The translations under genes were made by a program, and so were the position numbers. From an uncultured Algibacter sp. (GTDB lineage Bacteria; Bacteroidota; Bacteroidia; Flavobacteriales; Flavobacteriaceae): a DNA stretch of 64,000 nucleotides. The DNA lies in assembly GCF_947487575.1 (NCBI RefSeq), contig NZ_CANKXG010000005.1:62001-126000 (forward strand), read 5' to 3'. Positions 1 to 9,263 of this stretch are shown piece after piece (positions within the stretch are counted from its first letter, which is position 1; every line of letters begins with the position of its first letter). The notes beneath the pieces were generated by a model. It did not search any database. It had not been told where the DNA came from and saw only the letters and a program-made list of their open reading frames with translations.

Positions 1-2156
1 GTGTTGAATACCAAGTTTAAATACATTTTTAAATTTGGCATATTTGGAACATAATCTTGAAAGAGTGCTGCAAACTTTAAGCGCTGGTCTGTTGGTCTAG
101 ATATATAACCTCTGTTATTAATATTTTCTTCGGTTTTTAGATACCCAAAACTAAACCAAGATTCTGTTCCTGGAACAAATTCGCCATTTAAGCGCATATC
201 TAGCCCGTAAGCATATGCAACCGCACTATTGTTAGCTCTGTATCTAATACGAACATTTTCAAGTGTGTAAGGGTTAACATCTGTTAAATTCTTATAATAA
301 ACTTCTGAGGTGAGCTTAAAAGGTCTGTCCCACATTTTAAAACTATAATCGTTTCCTAATACCAGATGAAATGATTTTTGAGCTTTTACATCTGGTTGAA
401 CCACACCATTTCTATCTCTGAGTTCTCTGTAGAAGGGAGGTTGATAATACAAACCACCTGCAACCCTAAAAAGCATGTCTTTCTCCCAATTTGGCTTTAT
501 TGCAAATTGAGCACGCGGACTAAAAACAACTTGGTTTGATGTTGAAAAATCATCACCGCTTACAGACCAACTGTGCGCACGAATACCTGCATTATACCAA
601 ACATCACTTGTTCCTAAAGTGCTTCGTTTACTCCATTGCGCATAAGCTTGAAATCTGTTTATTTGAGTGTTATTTGTAGCTCTAACATTTTGAAATGGCT
701 CTAAAGGGCCCGTAAAAGGTTCGTAAGGTTGTTCATTAGGAGATGTTCTGGGAGGTCTTATAGAAAATCCTGCCGAGTCGATAACTTCCCACTCAATTAA
801 ACGATCCCTAATGTCTTCATTTGTATATTTTAAAGACCATTCAAACCTATTATCATTAACTTTAAAATCGCCTTTATGCTCAATATTGGTAATAAGTGCG
901 TCCAAATCATTTCTTCCGTGGTTCAATTGGCTGCCTATGCCTTGGCTAAATTCAACTTCCCCTAAATTTTCATCGCCTATATTGCCGTTTACTTCTCCTA
1001 ATCTATATTGTGCTAAAATATCAAAGTATTCTTCTTCAGTAGTATGATATGTTGATGCAATTAAATGTAGCGTTAAATCATCATTTGCAAAATAAGACCC
1101 TTTAAAGGCGCCAAAAAGTGTTTGATATCTATCCTTTTCTTGACCATCATAAAATACCAATAATGCCACGGGCTCGCTTAATGTTCCAAAATTAGTTTGT
1201 CGGGCTTGTGGTTCAAAATTGTATTTATTAATTGAAGCACTTCCTAAAAAACTTAAATTAAATTTATTGGAAAACTTATAGGTAAAAAAGCCTTGGGCAT
1301 CTGCAAATGTTGGTCTAAAATTAGTTTCTGTTTCTTTAGCATTTACTAATAAACTATTATCGCGGTAACGAAGCCCAACAATTCCTGTGAATTTGGAATC
1401 TTTGCTTATGTTTTCCACAGAAAGACTTCCTCCTAATAAACTTAAATCGGCATTAACTTCAAATTGATAAGGGTTTTTATATGTGATGTCTAAAACAGAT
1501 GAAAGCTTATCACCATACTTTGCCTGAAAACCACCTGCAGAGAAATCTACATTTTGCACCAAATTTGTGTTTACAAAACTCAAACCTTCTTGTTGACCAG
1601 AACGCACTAAAAATGGACGATAAACTTCAATACCATTTACATATACTAAGTTTTCATCATAATTTCCTCCTCGAACGGAATACTGTGTGCTTAACTCATT
1701 ATTGTTACTAACCCCAGGTAAGGTTAATAACAAATTTTCTACACCAGCATTGGCTCCAGGGATTTTGCGAATAACATCTGGTTTTATCGTAATAACGCCT
1801 TCAACCTCTTTTTTTCTATTACTATTAATAATAATAGTGGCTATTTGTTCAATTGAGGCACTCATTACAGGATTAAATTCAAGTTCCTCACCGTTTTTTA
1901 AATTGAAAGTACTTGTTACCTTTTTATGTGAAAGATGGGTGAACTCAATAGTTATATTTTTATTAGCTGGAATTGTAATACTGTAAAAACCGTTGGTATT
2001 TGTTTCTGTTCCATTATCCTCAGTTTTTATGCTTACTTTTTCTATAGGATTATTTTTTTCATCAAGAATAATTCCTTTAATAGTTGCATTTTGTGCAAAA
2101 CTTAAGGTTAGGATTGAAAAAAACAGGATGGTAGTTAGTAGTTGTTTTGCCTTCAA
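1..2156 (-). CDS. TonB-dependent outer-membrane receptor (3' end outside window)
   Basis: The ORF track misses this gene because it runs off the left edge and starts with TTG. Reading the minus strand from 2156 gives MKAKQLLTTILFFSILTLSFAQ, a clean signal peptide, then a carboxypeptidase-regulatory-like beta-sandwich (about residues 22-100), then a plug domain with VRGGNYDENLVYVNG, then a long barrel. I checked the frame at the left edge (QDYVPNMPNLKMYLNLVF), and it is still open. No ATG lies in frame between the upstream gene's stop and the signal peptide, so TTG is the likely start. It would import an unknown ligand across the outer membrane with TonB/ExbBD. It begins 14 bp after the M23 peptidase stop, so the two probably form an operon. 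The substrate cannot be told. Confidence 0.9.
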   Translation of the reverse strand, partial: MKAKQLLTTILFFSILTLSFAQNATIKGIILDEKNNPIEKVSIKTEDNGTETNTNGFYSITIPANKNITIEFTHLSHKKVTSTFNLKNGEELEFNPVMSASIEQIATIIINSNRKKEVEGVITIKPDVIRKIPGANAGVENLLLTLPGVSNNNELSTQYSVRGGNYDENLVYVNGIEVYRPFLVRSGQQEGLSFVNTNLVQNVDFSAGGFQAKYGDKLSSVLDITYKNPYQFEVNADLSLLGGSLSVENISKDSKFTGIVGLRYRDNSLLVNAKETETNFRPTFADAQGFFTYKFSNKFNLSFLGSASINKYNFEPQARQTNFGTLSEPVALLVFYDGQEKDRYQTLFGAFKGSYFANDDLTLHLIASTYHTTEEEYFDILAQYRLGEVNGNIGDENLGEVEFSQGIGSQLNHGRNDLDALITNIEHKGDFKVNDNRFEWSLKYTNEDIRDRLIEWEVIDSAGFSIRPPRTSPNEQPYEPFTGPLEPFQNVRATNNTQINRFQAYAQWSKRSTLGTSDVWYNAGIRAHSWSVSGDDFSTSNQVVFSPRAQFAIKPNWEKDMLFRVAGGLYYQPPFYRELRDRNGVVQPDVKAQKSFHLVLGNDYSFKMWDRPFKLTSEVYYKNLTDVNPYTLENVRIRYRANNSAVAYAYGLDMRLNGEFVPGTESWFSFGYLKTEENINNRGYISRPTDQRLKFAALFQDYVPNMPNLKMYLNLVFN

Positions 2157-2169
2157 AAGTATAAAAAGT

Positions 2170-3855
2170 TTATTTTCTATAAAATAACGTTTCAAAAGTA
2201 GAATTATTTCCAACATTATCGGTAACAATTACTTTTAAATTGTTTTTAGTGCTAGTTATCTTGCTATCATTAAAATCGTAGATAAGGGTGTTTTTTTTGT
2301 AATCATATTCCATCAATATCCATTTTCCATTTATAGTAGCGCGATAATTTGATATTCCAGAACCTTCATCATCAATTTTAATTTTTAGATATCTATACTT
2401 GCTTAGCCATTGTTTACTCTTAAAGTTAACACTAGAAATTTTTGGTTTTATAGTATCCATAGCAAGAGCGTAAGTGCCTAGTTTTTTTGAACGCCCAATT
2501 AATAAGTTGTCTTTTCTTTTGGTATAAGTATATGATGGGGAATTTTTATAGCCAACTAGTCTTGCAATATAAAGTTTGCTTTTATCGGCGTTTGAATATT
2601 TACTAACATCATAAGTAATGTTGAAATTCTTTTTAGTAGCTTTTACGTCTTTATGAAGTTTAAGTGTATCGTTTTTTACTTCAAAATCTATATAAAAATC
2701 ATCATAAAAGGTGTCTTTATAAAAATCTACAACAACATTTTCTGTTTTTAAATTTATGGTTTGGTTTGCTTTAATATAGTAGGGAGTAACTTTTTCTTGA
2801 GCAGGTTGGGTTATACTTCTGTTTGTACCTTTTATATGAATGGTTACCCAAGCCTCATTGTTTTTAAAATCAGAAACTTTAATTTTATAAACCGAGTACG
2901 TACTGTCTTCAATTTTTATAACTCCATCGTTAAGCACTGAATTAAAAAGACTTAAAGGGTTGTTCTTTTTGAATAATTTTTGAACACGTTGCTTTTTTGT
3001 TATAAAATGCTCGTAATCTATAAGCTGATTAATATGCTTAGTTTCATCAAAAGAAAAACGTTTAAAATCTATTTCAAAGTTTCTTTTACCATTAATAAAT
3101 GTTTGAATATTGTATACGCCATTAGAATTTGCAGCTAAGTCTTGCCTATCAAAAGTACTAATAGCAAAACCTATATTCCCTAATGCTTTAATATTTTCAA
3201 CATTATAATCACCATTATTTAAAGGTGTTAATCGTAGTTTTTGTTTAGTATTAGAATTATTAATAAATGAATTTCTATCTAAAGGGTATGCATAAATAGA
3301 TTTGATTATGGGGTTGCTAGTGTCTTTAATATCCATTCCAAATAACATAGGATTCATTGGGCGTTCTTGCTTATCTCTAATCTCGAAATGTAAATGTGGA
3401 CCGCCAGAACCACCAGAATTTCCACTATATGCAATAAGACCGTCTCTTAAAACGATTAAATCTTCTGCTTTTGGAAACAACTCAATTTCATAAGATTCTT
3501 TTTCATATTGCTGTTTTTTTACATAAGCTTCAATATCTGGCGAAAATTTTTGAAGATGCGCATACACCGTAGTATACCCGTTAGGATGTGTTATATATAG
3601 TGCTTTGCCATAACCGTAATGCGATACTTTTATTCTACTAACAAAGCCACTGGCAGAAGCCCTAACTTTTAAGCCTGTACGCTGTTGCGTTTTAATATCC
3701 ATTCCTGAATGAAAATGATTAGAGCGAAGCTCGGCAAATGTGCCAGATAAAATTAACGGGATATCTAAAGGGCTACTAAAATAATCCTGCGGATAATTAT
3801 TTTGTGCACTTGAGAATAATGAAAAAACTAGAAAGAGGGACAGTATAAATCGCAT
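2170..3855 (-). CDS. M23 family (LytM-type) metallopeptidase
   Basis: 561 aa with an N-terminal signal peptide ending SSAQ, so periplasmic or outer-membrane facing. The peptidase domain is near the N-terminus: HSGMD supplies zinc ligands H49 and D52, and HLHFE supplies H154 and H156. These are the usual M23 metal and catalytic residues, so it should be an active peptidoglycan endopeptidase. The remaining 400 residues are beta-rich and of unknown role, which is common in the flavobacterial form. Its stop is 14 bp before the TTG start of the TonB receptor, so the two are likely co-transcribed. Confidence 0.92.
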   Translation of the reverse strand: MRFILSLFLVFSLFSSAQNNYPQDYFSSPLDIPLILSGTFAELRSNHFHSGMDIKTQQRTGLKVRASASGFVSRIKVSHYGYGKALYITHPNGYTTVYAHLQKFSPDIEAYVKKQQYEKESYEIELFPKAEDLIVLRDGLIAYSGNSGGSGGPHLHFEIRDKQERPMNPMLFGMDIKDTSNPIIKSIYAYPLDRNSFINNSNTKQKLRLTPLNNGDYNVENIKALGNIGFAISTFDRQDLAANSNGVYNIQTFINGKRNFEIDFKRFSFDETKHINQLIDYEHFITKKQRVQKLFKKNNPLSLFNSVLNDGVIKIEDSTYSVYKIKVSDFKNNEAWVTIHIKGTNRSITQPAQEKVTPYYIKANQTINLKTENVVVDFYKDTFYDDFYIDFEVKNDTLKLHKDVKATKKNFNITYDVSKYSNADKSKLYIARLVGYKNSPSYTYTKRKDNLLIGRSKKLGTYALAMDTIKPKISSVNFKSKQWLSKYRYLKIKIDDEGSGISNYRATINGKWILMEYDYKKNTLIYDFNDSKITSTKNNLKVIVTDNVGNNSTFETLFYRK

Positions 3856-4031
3856 AGGTATGTATTATGGCTAAAATATTAATTTGATATGAAAGCGCAA
3901 AGAATAAAGCAAAAATCAAGCCATGCTGTTTTGTATTGGGCTTAATCTTAGAAAGAAAAATTTTATGATAAAACAATTGTAATATATGGCTAAGAATGTT
4001 AACTTTGTAAGGTAAGTATTGAAATTTGTAA

Positions 4032-4322
4032 ATGAGTAATATTGAAGATATTGTAGATTCTTTAGAAAACAAGATTAGTAAAGTATTACACAAACTAGAG
4101 CTTTTGAAACTTGCTAATTTGAAATTAAATGAAGAATTAGAGATTTCAAAGCAAGAAAATTTAACCCAAAAAAAGCATATAGCTGATTGGGAAGAAAAAT
4201 ATGAAGCACTTAAAATTGCAAATACAATACTTGGTAGTGACGATAATAAAAGAGAAACTAAGCTTAAAATAAACGCATTAATCAGGGACATTGATCATTG
4301 TATTGCTCAACTCGCTGATTAA
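4032..4322 (+). CDS. Small coiled-coil protein upstream of zapA
   Basis: 96 aa, almost wholly predicted helix with a leucine-rich heptad pattern (residues 5-70) and no signal peptide. It ends 15 bp before zapA and so is probably in its operon. A small coiled-coil ORF at this place recurs in flavobacteria. By position it may be a division-associated partner of ZapA, but that is inference. The overlapping 164-aa minus ORF is its shadow. Confidence 0.75.
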   Translation: MSNIEDIVDSLENKISKVLHKLELLKLANLKLNEELEISKQENLTQKKHIADWEEKYEALKIANTILGSDDNKRETKLKINALIRDIDHCIAQLAD

Positions 4323-4337
4323 AGCTAATTAAACTCA

Positions 4338-4631
4338 ATGTCAGAAAAGCTTAAAATAAAGCTATCTATAGCTAATAGAGTATATCCTTTAACAATTGAG
4401 CCAAGTCAAGAAGAAGGATTACGTAAAGCGGCTAAAAACATTGAGGCTATGATAAAGCAATTTGAGCAAAGTTATTCTGTTCGAGATAAACAAGATGTTT
4501 TGGCAATGTGTGCCTTACAATTTGCATCTCAAGTAGAGCAGAAGTCTATTGATAAAACAAATGTAAATGAGCATGTAGAAGAAAAACTAAATGCTTTAAA
4601 TGATTTGTTACATGCTCATATAGTTTCTTAA
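4338..4631 (+). CDS. zapA: Cell division protein ZapA
   Basis: 97 aa. The N-terminal KLKIKLSIANRVYPLTIEPSQEE matches the ZapA beta-strand start, followed by EGLRKAAKNIEAMI and a C-terminal coiled coil, the usual size and layout. ZapA binds FtsZ and bundles its filaments at midcell. It follows the coiled-coil gene at 4032 and is followed by the 6S-like RNA and rny. A zapA-6S RNA neighbourhood is also known from proteobacteria. Confidence 0.9.
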   Translation: MSEKLKIKLSIANRVYPLTIEPSQEEGLRKAAKNIEAMIKQFEQSYSVRDKQDVLAMCALQFASQVEQKSIDKTNVNEHVEEKLNALNDLLHAHIVS

Positions 4632-4654
4632 CGTTCTTTAAAATAAACTAAAAG

Positions 4655-4845
4655 TTACTGCCTACATTGGTTATTTTTTTTGATAAACTCAACGTTAATT
4701 CTTTAAAAAGGGTGAGTTTAAGTTGTAAAAGCATGCTGCTAGTACTGAATTTATTTTCGGTATCTCGAGCAGACCCTTGATCAGCTTGTTAGCCCTAAAC
4801 TTGTTTTTAAGGAGTTTATACAAAACTTTATACCGGTGTAGGCTT
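4655..4845 (+). ncRNA. ssrS: Probable 6S RNA (flavobacterial type)
   Basis: The 290-bp gap between zapA and rny holds no ORF but folds well by eye. A closing stem pairs CCTACATTGG (4661-4670) with CCGGTGTAGG (4833-4842). The next stem pairs ATAAACTC (4683-4690) with GAGTTTAT (4812-4819) exactly. The terminal hairpin pairs CTGCT (4736-4740) with AGCAG (4768-4772) and TACTGAA (4743-4749) with TTCGGTA (4756-4762). A long rod with internal bubbles ending at a T-run (CTTTTTT, 4843-4849) downstream of zapA fits 6S RNA, which sequesters RNA polymerase holoenzyme. The class call is from shape and context, not from a covariance search. Confidence 0.75.
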
Positions 4846-4919
4846 TTTTATATACCAATTTGAATATGTTAGTTAGTATTTAAACTGGATTTTTACACAC
4901 AAATCAACTAAAACAAACG

Positions 4920-6494
4920 ATGGACAACTCAATTATATTTGCAGTAGGAGGTGTTGCGCTAGGAGTCATAATTGGCTTTATAATAGCAAAAACACTAGAG
5001 AAAAACAACGCTTCAAAACTTGTTAAAGAAGCTAAAAAGGATGCCGCTTTAATATTAAAAGAAGCAAAAAGCGAAGGAGAAACGCTTAAAAAAGATAAAA
5101 TCCTTCAGGCTAAAGAAAAGTTTATTGAACTAAAGTCGGAGCACGAAAAGGTTATTTTATCTCGTGATAAGAAAATGGCTGAGTCTGAAAAGCGTACGCG
5201 TGATAAAGAATCTCAGATCTCAAGTGAATTAGCTAAAGGTAAAAAACTAAATGAAAGTTTAGAAAGTAAATCTAAAAACTACGATCACAGGTTAGATGTT
5301 TTAGAAAAGAAGCAAGAAGAGGTTGATAAATTGCATAAAAGACAAGTACAACAACTAGAAGTTATTTCTAGTCTTTCGGCTGAAGAAGCTAAAGAGCAAC
5401 TAGTGGAGTCTTTAAAAGGAGAAGCAAAGAACGATGCTATGGCATACATTCAGAGTGCTTTAGAAGAGGCTAAATTAACTGCCGAACAAGATGCTAAAAA
5501 GATAATAATAAATACCATACAGCGTATTGGAACAGAGGAAGCAGTAGATAATTGTGTGTCTGTATTTAATATAGAGTCTGATGATGTTAAAGGACGTATT
5601 ATTGGTCGTGAAGGACGAAATATTAGAGCCATTGAAGCTGCAACAGGTGTTGAAATAATTGTTGATGATACACCAGAAGCGATTATATTATCATGTTTTG
5701 ATTCTGTGCGTAGAGAAGTAGCGCGTTTATCATTACATAAGTTGGTTACAGATGGTAGAATTCACCCTGCTAGAATTGAGGAAATCGTTAAGAAGACTCA
5801 GAAACAAATTGAACAAGAAATTATAGAAGTTGGTAAACGTACTGTTATTGATTTAGGAATTCATAATTTAAACCCTGAGTTAATTAAAATGGTAGGTAGA
5901 ATGAAATACCGTTCTTCTTATGGACAAAACTTATTACAACACTCAAGAGAGGTAGCAAAACTTTGTGGCGTTATGGCAGCAGAGTTAGGTTTAAACCCAA
6001 AACTGGCTAAAAGAGCAGGATTATTACATGATATCGGAAAAGTGCCAGATGCTGAAGCAGATATGGAAACACCACACGCCATTTTAGGTATGCAATGGGC
6101 AGAGAAGTTTGGTGAAAAGGCAGATGTTTGTAATGCTATTGGAGCGCACCATGATGAAGTAGAAATGAAATCATTATTGGCTCCTATTATTCAAGTATGT
6201 GATGCTATTTCTGGAGCAAGACCAGGTGCAAGACGTCAAGTTCTAGACAGTTACATACAACGTTTAAAAGACTTAGAAGATATTGCCTTTGGGTTTAATG
6301 GTGTTAAAAAAGCGTATGCTATCCAAGCAGGTAGAGAACTACGTGTTATTGTTGAAAGTGAAAAAGTAAATGATGATGTAGCAGCAGATTTATCATTTAG
6401 CATTTCTCAAAAAATACAAACGGATATGACTTATCCTGGGCAAGTTAAAGTAACTGTAATTAGAGAAACTAGAGCGGTTAATATTGCTAAGTAG
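4920..6494 (+). CDS. rny: Ribonuclease Y
   Basis: 524 aa. One N-terminal membrane helix (about residues 5-24) is followed by a long charged coiled coil (30-200), a KH domain with [15 protein letters not shown], and an HD domain with HDIGK. The length and order match RNase Y, the membrane-anchored endoribonuclease that starts mRNA decay. The start ATGGACAACTC places the membrane helix at the expected position. The gene stands alone behind the 6S-like RNA and ends before a good terminator at 6563. Confidence 0.96.
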   Translation: MDNSIIFAVGGVALGVIIGFIIAKTLEKNNASKLVKEAKKDAALILKEAKSEGETLKKDKILQAKEKFIELKSEHEKVILSRDKKMAESEKRTRDKESQISSELAKGKKLNESLESKSKNYDHRLDVLEKKQEEVDKLHKRQVQQLEVISSLSAEEAKEQLVESLKGEAKNDAMAYIQSALEEAKLTAEQDAKKIIINTIQRIGTEEAVDNCVSVFNIESDDVKGRIIGREGRNIRAIEAATGVEIIVDDTPEAIILSCFDSVRREVARLSLHKLVTDGRIHPARIEEIVKKTQKQIEQEIIEVGKRTVIDLGIHNLNPELIKMVGRMKYRSSYGQNLLQHSREVAKLCGVMAAELGLNPKLAKRAGLLHDIGKVPDAEADMETPHAILGMQWAEKFGEKADVCNAIGAHHDEVEMKSLLAPIIQVCDAISGARPGARRQVLDSYIQRLKDLEDIAFGFNGVKKAYAIQAGRELRVIVESEKVNDDVAADLSFSISQKIQTDMTYPGQVKVTVIRETRAVNIAK

Positions 6495-6562
6495 TTTTTT
6501 GGTTGCTAGTTAATAGGCTTTAGTTATTAGAGCGCATTATAATAAAATATTATAATTCTTAA

Positions 6563-6600
6563 AATCTCAGGTTAAAATTTAATCTGAGATCTTTTTTTTT
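6563..6600 (+). terminator. Rho-independent terminator of rny
   Basis: ATCTCAG and CTGAGAT form a 7-bp stem around a 13-nt loop, followed by C and nine T residues, 70 bp after the rny stop. Confidence 0.85.
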
Positions 6601-6848
6601 ATTACTAATGTTCATTGGTGTACGATATAAGGACTCAAGACCACTGCACTTAAAGAACAAATAATAAAGACTTGATTGTAACTATTTGCGAATAATTAAA
6701 CTCTTTTTTTAGCTTTTCATAATAATTAAAAAAAGGATGTATTCTTAAAAGCATAGTCTAAAATCTAACAGAAACGGTGCTACGGTTTATTCTAAGAGGT
6801 TTTTCACTGATTACATTATTTTTATCGGACAACATTGATTAATTTTCA
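6601..6848. other. Gene-free AT-rich spacer between rny and xerD
   Basis: I see no convincing ORF, RNA fold or promoter here. It leads directly into the 7-bp tandem repeat. Confidence 0.5.
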
Positions 6849-6925
6849 CTAACAACTAACAACTAACAACTAACAACTAACAACTAACAACTAACAACTA
6901 ACAACTAACAACTAACAACTAACAA
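6849..6925. repeat. Tandem repeat (CTAACAA) x 11
   Basis: Eleven perfect, uninterrupted copies of the 7-mer CTAACAA fill 77 bp and stop 7 bp before the xerD stop codon. A perfect 7-nt array is prone to slippage. It lies outside coding sequence, at the 3' ends of both rny and xerD, so any effect would be on transcript ends, not on reading frame. Confidence 0.95.
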
Positions 6926-6932
6926 CCGATAA

Positions 6933-7829
6933 CTATTTCCTCGGATGATATTGCTCTACAACTTTCGCTAAATGGCTTTTATCAAGATGCACGTAAATTT
7001 CAGTAGTGGTAATGCTTTCGTGTCCTAACATAAGCTGTATGGAACGTAAATCGGCATTGTTTTCTAGTAGATGAGTGGCAAACGAATGTCTAAACGTATG
7101 CGGAGATATACTCTTTTTTAAATCTATTTTTACTGCAAGTTGTTTTATTATGGTGAAAATCATAGCGCGGGTTAATTGTTTGCCGCGTCTATTTAAAAAC
7201 AAAGTATCTTCATGTCCAGGCTGGATGTTTAAATGAATACGAATTTCATTTCTGTAAATATTAATATACTTTTGAGTAATATCAATAATAGGAACAAAAC
7301 GTTGTTTATCACCTTTACCAGTTACTTTTATAAAGCCTTCATCAAAAAATAAGTCTGATATTTTTAGATTAATAAGCTCGCTTACTCGCAATCCGCAACC
7401 ATATAATGTTTCAAGCATGGCTCTATTACGTTCACCCTCTGGTTTGCTTAAGTCAATGGCTTTAATAATAAGGTCTATTTCTTCTTCGGAAAGCGTGTCT
7501 GGAAGCTTTCTTCCTATTTTAGGCGATTCTATAAGTTCTAGTGGGTTGTCTTTTCTATAATCCTCAAATACTAAATAATTAAAAAAACTGCGCAAGCCAG
7601 ATATTAATCGAGATTGAGACCTTGCATTTACGGTTTTGGCAATTTCATATATAAATTGTTGAATAATCTCTGAGGTTATATGAATAGGAGAACTTTTTAT
7701 GTCATTAGTTTCAATAAAATCAGCGAGTTTTTTTACATCAAGCGCATAATTATCAATAGAATTTTTTGATAAACCACGTTCTATTTTTAAATATAACTGA
7801 TAGTCTTTTAAAGCATTTTGCCAATTCAT
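6933..7829 (-). CDS. xerD: Tyrosine recombinase XerD/XerC type
   Basis: 298 aa from the internal ATG (MNWQNALKDYQ). The track's longer start adds 23 residues with no family resemblance, so I reject it. An N-terminal SAM-like core-binding domain (1-100) is followed by the catalytic domain with R148 (GLRVSEL), K172 (GKGDKQR), H244 and R247 (HTFRH), H270 (LGHESI) and nucleophile Y279. The residues and length are those of chromosome-dimer recombinases acting at dif with FtsK. It is oriented away from aroQ, as in many flavobacteria. Confidence 0.93.
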   Translation of the reverse strand: MNWQNALKDYQLYLKIERGLSKNSIDNYALDVKKLADFIETNDIKSSPIHITSEIIQQFIYEIAKTVNARSQSRLISGLRSFFNYLVFEDYRKDNPLELIESPKIGRKLPDTLSEEEIDLIIKAIDLSKPEGERNRAMLETLYGCGLRVSELINLKISDLFFDEGFIKVTGKGDKQRFVPIIDITQKYINIYRNEIRIHLNIQPGHEDTLFLNRRGKQLTRAMIFTIIKQLAVKIDLKKSISPHTFRHSFATHLLENNADLRSIQLMLGHESITTTEIYVHLDKSHLAKVVEQYHPRK

Positions 7830-8050
7830 AGTTGTAAAAATAACCAAATAACAAGAATAATTGGTTTTAATTATATACGTATTTATACGTATATTCATTA
7901 TAAATTGTTAATAAAATTAAAAATAACTAATTGATTATTAGTTGTTTATATAAATATGTTGGTAAAAATGTTAATAACATTGAATTATATGTAGTCTTTT
8001 ACAAAAAAATATCTTTAATTTGTTCTAATCAAACTAAAAACATTTTAATT

Positions 8051-8542
8051 ATGAAAAAAGTATTATTATTAGCTGCAATTGCAGTATTTGGATTAACAAG
8101 TGTAAACGCACAAGACACTCAATTTGGTGTAAAAGCAGGTATAGATATAATGTCACAGACTGTTGCTGGCTTCTCTGTTTCATCTACTAATGTGTATTTT
8201 GGAGGTTTTGCTGAAATTGAACTTGATTCATTTACTTTACAGCCAGAAGTTATTTATGTAGCGGCTACTGGGGGAGGTCTTGTTCATGTTCCAGTAATGG
8301 CAAAATTTAATCTTTCTGATGAGTTTAATTTATTAGCAGGACCTGCGTTAGGTTTTCTTACAAATTCTGGAGGAGGAAAATCTTTTAATTATGGCATAGA
8401 AGCGGGAGTTGCTTATGATATAAGTGAAGCACTTTTTCTTGAAGCTAGATACAGCTTAGGATTAGCTGATTTTGCACCTGATGGAGCTGGTTTTACTTCA
8501 AAGCTTAATGGTTTCTTTATTGGAGCTGGATATAGACTATAA
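8051..8542 (+). CDS. Small outer-membrane beta-barrel protein
   Basis: 163 aa from ATG at 8051. The track start at 7931 adds 40 residues ahead of a perfect signal peptide (MKKVLLLAAIAVFGLTSVNAQ), so the internal start is right. After cleavage the protein has alternating beta strands rich in Gly and aromatics and ends with GAGYRL, typical of an eight-stranded barrel of the OmpA/porin-like family. Ligand and role are unknown. It is separated from the similar gene at 8629 by a terminator, so the two are likely separate units from an old duplication. Confidence 0.85.
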   Translation: MKKVLLLAAIAVFGLTSVNAQDTQFGVKAGIDIMSQTVAGFSVSSTNVYFGGFAEIELDSFTLQPEVIYVAATGGGLVHVPVMAKFNLSDEFNLLAGPALGFLTNSGGGKSFNYGIEAGVAYDISEALFLEARYSLGLADFAPDGAGFTSKLNGFFIGAGYRL

Positions 8543-8558
8543 TTATTTAATAAATAAA

Positions 8559-8587
8559 AAAAGGGAAGCAGTTGCTTCCCTTTTTTT
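8559..8587 (+). terminator. Rho-independent terminator
   Basis: AAGGGAAGCA and TGCTTCCCTT form a 10-bp stem with a 2-nt loop followed by T residues, just after the first barrel gene. Confidence 0.9.
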
Positions 8588-8628
8588 ATGCACAATTTTT
8601 ATTTTTTTTAAATCAAACTAAATTTATA

Positions 8629-9189
8629 ATGAAAAAAGTTACAGTTTTTATTGCTACTCTATTTTTTGGAATAGTGACTTTAAGCGCTCAATCAACTGAG
8701 TTCGGTGCTACAGCAGGTTATAACTCTTTAATTGCTACTGCAACCTTTAATGGTGCTTCTGGTTCGGATAGTGTTTCAGGCTTTTATGTAGGTCTATTTG
8801 CAGATTTTGAAACGTCTGATAAGTTTCATGTTCAGCCAGAAATACAATATGTGAACTCTATACAAAATGGCGAGTCTGGGGGTTCACTTGTTATACCAGT
8901 TTTAGGGAGGTATTATATATCTGAAGAGGTAAGTTTGAATTTTGGGCCCCAATTGGATTTTATTCTAGAAGAATCGCCAGGTGTTAAAGCTCTTGGACTT
9001 GCAATTGCGGTTGGGTTAAGTTATGATATTAATACTAACATTTTTCTTTCTTTTAAGTATGCTTTAGGTTTAACAGATAGGTTAGAAGATGGAGCGGTAA
9101 TATTTGATGAATTTGGAAATAGTATAAGTTCCGAAGGAATTACGACTAAGTTTAGTTTCCTTCAAATTGGGCTAGGGTTTAAATTTTAA
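8629..9189 (+). CDS. Small outer-membrane beta-barrel protein, paralogue of the preceding gene
   Basis: 186 aa from ATG at 8629, chosen because it begins the signal peptide MKKVTVFIATLFFGIVTLSAQ; the track start is 19 residues too early. It shares its layout with the 8051 gene: TEFGATAGYN after the signal, FHVQPEIQYV in the middle, and a C-terminal strand ending GLGFKF. It is probably an eight-stranded outer-membrane barrel. A terminator at 9209 closes the unit. Function not recognised. Confidence 0.85.
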   Translation: MKKVTVFIATLFFGIVTLSAQSTEFGATAGYNSLIATATFNGASGSDSVSGFYVGLFADFETSDKFHVQPEIQYVNSIQNGESGGSLVIPVLGRYYISEEVSLNFGPQLDFILEESPGVKALGLAIAVGLSYDINTNIFLSFKYALGLTDRLEDGAVIFDEFGNSISSEGITTKFSFLQIGLGFKF

Positions 9190-9208
9190 AATTAAAAGAT
9201 AAATTATC

Positions 9209-9237
9209 AAACCGAAGTAAAGGCTTCGGTTTTTTTA
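9209..9237 (+). terminator. Rho-independent terminator
   Basis: AACCGAAG / CTTCGGTT stem with a 6-nt loop and a run of seven T residues, between the second barrel gene and aroQ. Confidence 0.88.
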
Positions 9238-9263
9238 TGCCCAATTTTTAATATATTTACTTT

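Noticed and set aside
811-2187. Four plus-strand ORFs of 64-99 aa
   Set aside because: All are antisense to the TonB receptor, whose minus frame is open throughout.
3797-4291. 164-aa minus-strand ORF
   Set aside because: It overlaps both the M23 start and the coiled-coil gene before zapA; its composition (Ser/Leu/Phe-rich) is that of an antisense shadow.
6849-6925. Possible CRISPR array
   Set aside because: It is a 7-nt tandem repeat with no spacers and no cas genes nearby.
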